Assembly (NCBI GenBank): GCA_043760535.1
Contig: JAYUOV010000132.1
Location: 1 to 14,496, forward strand
Length of the DNA: 14,496 nucleotides
Direction of reading: 5' to 3'
Source of the DNA: JAZKFT01 sp043760535
GTDB taxonomy: Bacteria; Bacteroidota; Bacteroidia; Chitinophagales; Chitinophagaceae
The notes beneath the pieces were generated by a model. That model had not been told where the DNA came from, searched no databases, and was given only the letters and a program-made list of their open reading frames with translations. The translations under genes and the position numbers were made by a program. Of the stretch, positions 12,462 through 14,496 are shown in pieces. The first letter of the stretch is position 1. Every line of letters starts with the position of its first letter.

Positions 12462-13433
12462 ATGATAAGGGTAATCCTTTTACTTAGCGGAGTATTATTA
12501 TTGATTACAAATCAGTACTTAATGCCTTTATCTGAACAGTTCCAATTTATCGTTTTTTTTAGTGGCATTCTATTACTTGGTGTGCCCCACGGTGCAGCAG
12601 ATATGCTGGTTGCTACTACCTATGCAGCAGATCAAAATAAGCGATTTTCAAAAACAATCTTTCTTGTTAAATACCTGGCAAGGTTAACAGCATTTGGTTT
12701 AATATTATACTTTTTCCCGCTTTTTGGAAATTTGCTTTTTATTGCTTTTGCAGCATACCATTTTGGAGAAACCGATTTATACCAGTTTAAAACCAATACC
12801 GTTGCAGGTGTTTTTTTTGTTGGCAGTTATGGGTTGCTAATTCTGGGTGTAATCCTCCTCAATCATTTTGAAACCGTAATACCATTATTACAACTATTTG
12901 ATGCAGGCATCAAACATATAGATTTTATACATTTTCTTGAAGTAAATAGATACGTTATTTTGTCGGTTTTTGCAGTCATTTTTTTTGCCAGTACATTTTA
13001 TTATTTCTATACTATTGAAATACCTTCTAAAAATAAAGAGCGGTTTTTAATACAATTAGCGCTTATACTTTTTATACTGTACCACCTGCCTATGTTATTA
13101 GGTTTTACATTTTATTTCGTTGTTTGGCACTCCGTTTTATCTCTGAGAAACATTATAAATTATTTGCGAAAAGATGGTTCCATGTCGGTGGCTACAGTAA
13201 CCAAACAAATGATTATGTACAGTGCTTTAGCCATAGCTGGCATTACCATTTTTGGTCTTACAGGCTTTATGTTCACCAGTAATAATGCCATGATGGTGTA
13301 TGTTTTTCTTGGCCTCGCCGTACTTACAGCTCCCCACATGCAAATTATGCAGTTGATGTACCAAAGCATCCGTTCTAAAACATTGGCCATTCATAAAAAT
13401 GAAATGCTCCCAATTACCGAACAGGCATTATAG
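12462..13433 (+). CDS. blh: Brp/Blh-family beta-carotene 15,15'-dioxygenase
   Basis: This 323-residue, multi-span membrane protein cleaves beta-carotene symmetrically into two retinal molecules, the chromophore for the rhodopsin upstream. Diagnostic motifs are GVPHGAADM (40-48, H43), AYHFGETDL (98-106, H100), FVVWHSVLSLRN (219-230, H223) and TAPHMQ (289-294, H292). The His residues are expected to bind the catalytic iron. Length (usual range about 280-330) and hydrophobicity fit the family. At the position 4 after H223, where one characterised marine Blh has another iron-linked His, this protein has S227. No crtEBIY carotenoid genes are in the window, so beta-carotene must come from elsewhere in the genome. 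A terminator between rhodopsin and blh implies lower or separate blh expression. Confidence 0.93.
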   Translation: MIRVILLLSGVLLLITNQYLMPLSEQFQFIVFFSGILLLGVPHGAADMLVATTYAADQNKRFSKTIFLVKYLARLTAFGLILYFFPLFGNLLFIAFAAYHFGETDLYQFKTNTVAGVFFVGSYGLLILGVILLNHFETVIPLLQLFDAGIKHIDFIHFLEVNRYVILSVFAVIFFASTFYYFYTIEIPSKNKERFLIQLALILFILYHLPMLLGFTFYFVVWHSVLSLRNIINYLRKDGSMSVATVTKQMIMYSALAIAGITIFGLTGFMFTSNNAMMVYVFLGLAVLTAPHMQIMQLMYQSIRSKTLAIHKNEMLPITEQAL

Positions 13434-13447
13434 AAAAACAGAAAACC

Positions 13448-13464
13448 GTTTGCAACAAACTTTT
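13448..13464 (+). terminator. Weak putative terminator after blh
   Basis: GTTTG and CAAAC (13448-13452 and 13456-13460) form a 5-bp stem with a 3-nt loop, followed directly by TTTT. It lies 15 nt after the blh stop. The stem is short and AT-rich, so function is uncertain. Confidence 0.35.
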
Positions 13465-13593
13465 CTTAGGTAATAAGCAATTTATACGAGTAAGGTTTAT
13501 ATAAAACTGATTTGAATTTATACCAAAATTATTTTTGATGCCTTTAATCCTTCTACCTTCCGATTTGTCAATGCATACTTAAAGCATGCTGCC

Positions 13594-14496
13594 ATGAGCT
13601 ACATTATACGCTTACTTTTACTTTCGGTTCCACTCCTTCTCTTTTTTTCCTGTAAAAAGAAAACATTTGACCCAGTTCCGCTGTCTGCACCTACAACATA
13701 TTATTACCCATCACTTTCCGGCGACATTTGGGAAACCGTAAGTCCAACTATAATTGGCTGGGACGAAGCCAAACTGAATGAAGCCATGGACTTTGCGTCC
13801 AGCAAAGCATCCTACGGCATTGTTATTCTTAAAAAAGGCCGCATCGTAACCGAACGATATTGGAATGGCTGGACCAGGGATACCAAATATTATATTGCCT
13901 CGGCAGGTAAAAGTGTCACCGCATTTTTAGCTGGCATAGCACAGAAGGATGGCATCATCAACATAAATAATAAAACCTCGCAATACCTTGGCAACGGCTG
14001 GAGTAGTGCGCCGCTGGCAAAAGAAAACCTCATAACCGTTCGCCACCACCTTAGTATGACCACCGGCTTGGATGACAATGTACCCGACCAGAACTGCGTA
14101 ACGCCTGCCTGTCTTATTTACAGAGCAGATGCCGGAACACGTTGGGCTTATCACAACGCAGCCTATTATAAACTACAGGATATTCTTACAGCCGTTAGCG
14201 GCAAAACCATAAACCAGTACAGTAAAGAAAAACTCTTCGACAAAATTGGTATGCCGAATGCCCTTTGGCTCAATCGCATTATGTACTGCACCTCCCGGGA
14301 AGCAGCACGATTTGGCTCACTAATACTAAGTAAAGGAAGCTGGAACGGCACTCCGCTGCTAAGTGATATTACTTATTTTAATGCCATGACTACCACCTCT
14401 CAAAACCTGAACCTTAGTTATGGTTATTTATGGTGGCTCAATGGTAAAGCCAGCAATATGGTGCCAGGTTTCCAAACCGCTTTTCCTGTGCAGATC
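13594..14496 (+). CDS. Lipoprotein serine hydrolase, class C beta-lactamase-like, 3'-truncated by the window
   Basis: An open frame of 301 codons runs off the right edge. It starts with a lipoprotein signal peptide (hydrophobic 4-18, lipobox FFSC with C20, then KKK). The Beta-lactamase (PF00144) fold follows: GIVILKKGRIVTERY (75-89), the nucleophile motif SAGK (103-106, S-x-x-K), LSMTTGLDD (153-161) and the second motif YHN (186-188, Y-x-N). The third motif (KTG/HxG type) is not in view and is presumably beyond residue 301. Such proteins are membrane-anchored esterases, D-aminopeptidases or penicillin-binding-like enzymes; true beta-lactam resistance is not implied. ATG 13594 is the only reasonable start, because the closest upstream ATGs are followed by stops. 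It is 160 bp after blh and probably independent. Confidence 0.88.
   Translation, partial: MSYIIRLLLLSVPLLLFFSCKKKTFDPVPLSAPTTYYYPSLSGDIWETVSPTIIGWDEAKLNEAMDFASSKASYGIVILKKGRIVTERYWNGWTRDTKYYIASAGKSVTAFLAGIAQKDGIININNKTSQYLGNGWSSAPLAKENLITVRHHLSMTTGLDDNVPDQNCVTPACLIYRADAGTRWAYHNAAYYKLQDILTAVSGKTINQYSKEKLFDKIGMPNALWLNRIMYCTSREAARFGSLILSKGSWNGTPLLSDITYFNAMTTTSQNLNLSYGYLWWLNGKASNMVPGFQTAFPVQI

Noticed and set aside
13594..14496. Serine hydrolase as an antibiotic-resistance beta-lactamase
   Set aside because: SxxK and YxN motifs are shared by many esterases and peptidases of the fold; lipoprotein anchoring and context give no support for resistance.

Overview
The window looks like a chromosomal segment of a Bacteroidota bacterium, most likely Chitinophagales/Chitinophagaceae or a close relative. 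The signs are moderate-to-low GC with very AT-rich spacers, no clear Shine-Dalgarno sequences, a flavobacterial/sphingobacterial-type proteorhodopsin paired with blh, DUF1080, DUF4434 and twin-arginine Gfo/Idh proteins, and simple tandem repeats in the spacers. No rRNA, tRNA or CRISPR array is visible.

Left part (1-2367, + strand). The end of an unidentified gene (1-90, possibly an IS66-type transposase tail) abuts the surviving C-terminal part of an SGNH/GDSL esterase (95-334). An apparent operon follows: a cytoplasmic DUF4434 TIM-barrel protein (336-1283) and a secreted GHL10/DUF187 glycosidase-like protein (1270-2367) that overlaps it by 14 bp.

Convergent spacer (2368-3340). About 970 bp with no convincing intact gene. 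It holds a 248-bp element bounded by a 17-bp inverted repeat and containing one copy of a dispersed intergenic repeat. A second, diverged and inverted copy lies upstream of the Gfo/Idh gene.

Minus-strand gene set (3341-11074). In transcription order: a secreted PIG-L deacetylase fused to a glutamine-amidotransferase-like domain, two previously uncalled single/double-span membrane microproteins, a sodium:solute symporter starting at TTG, a secreted protein with two tandem DUF1080 (3-keto-glycoside-active) domains, and a Tat-exported Gfo/Idh/MocA oxidoreductase. This reads as a periplasmic pathway that de-N-acetylates, oxidises at C3 and cleaves a glycoside, then imports a product with Na+. Three of the start codons in this set are immediately preceded by 7- or 8-bp tandem repeat arrays.

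Right part (11075-14496, + strand). A 469-bp AT-rich divergent spacer with several palindromes separates the catabolic genes from a light-harvesting module. That module is a DTE-type green proton-pumping proteorhodopsin with a glycine at the predicted carotenoid-antenna fenestration, then a near-perfect intrinsic terminator, then the retinal-forming carotene oxygenase Blh. The window ends inside a lipoprotein serine beta-lactamase-like hydrolase.

Functional roles are inferred from motifs and family knowledge; no database search was run.
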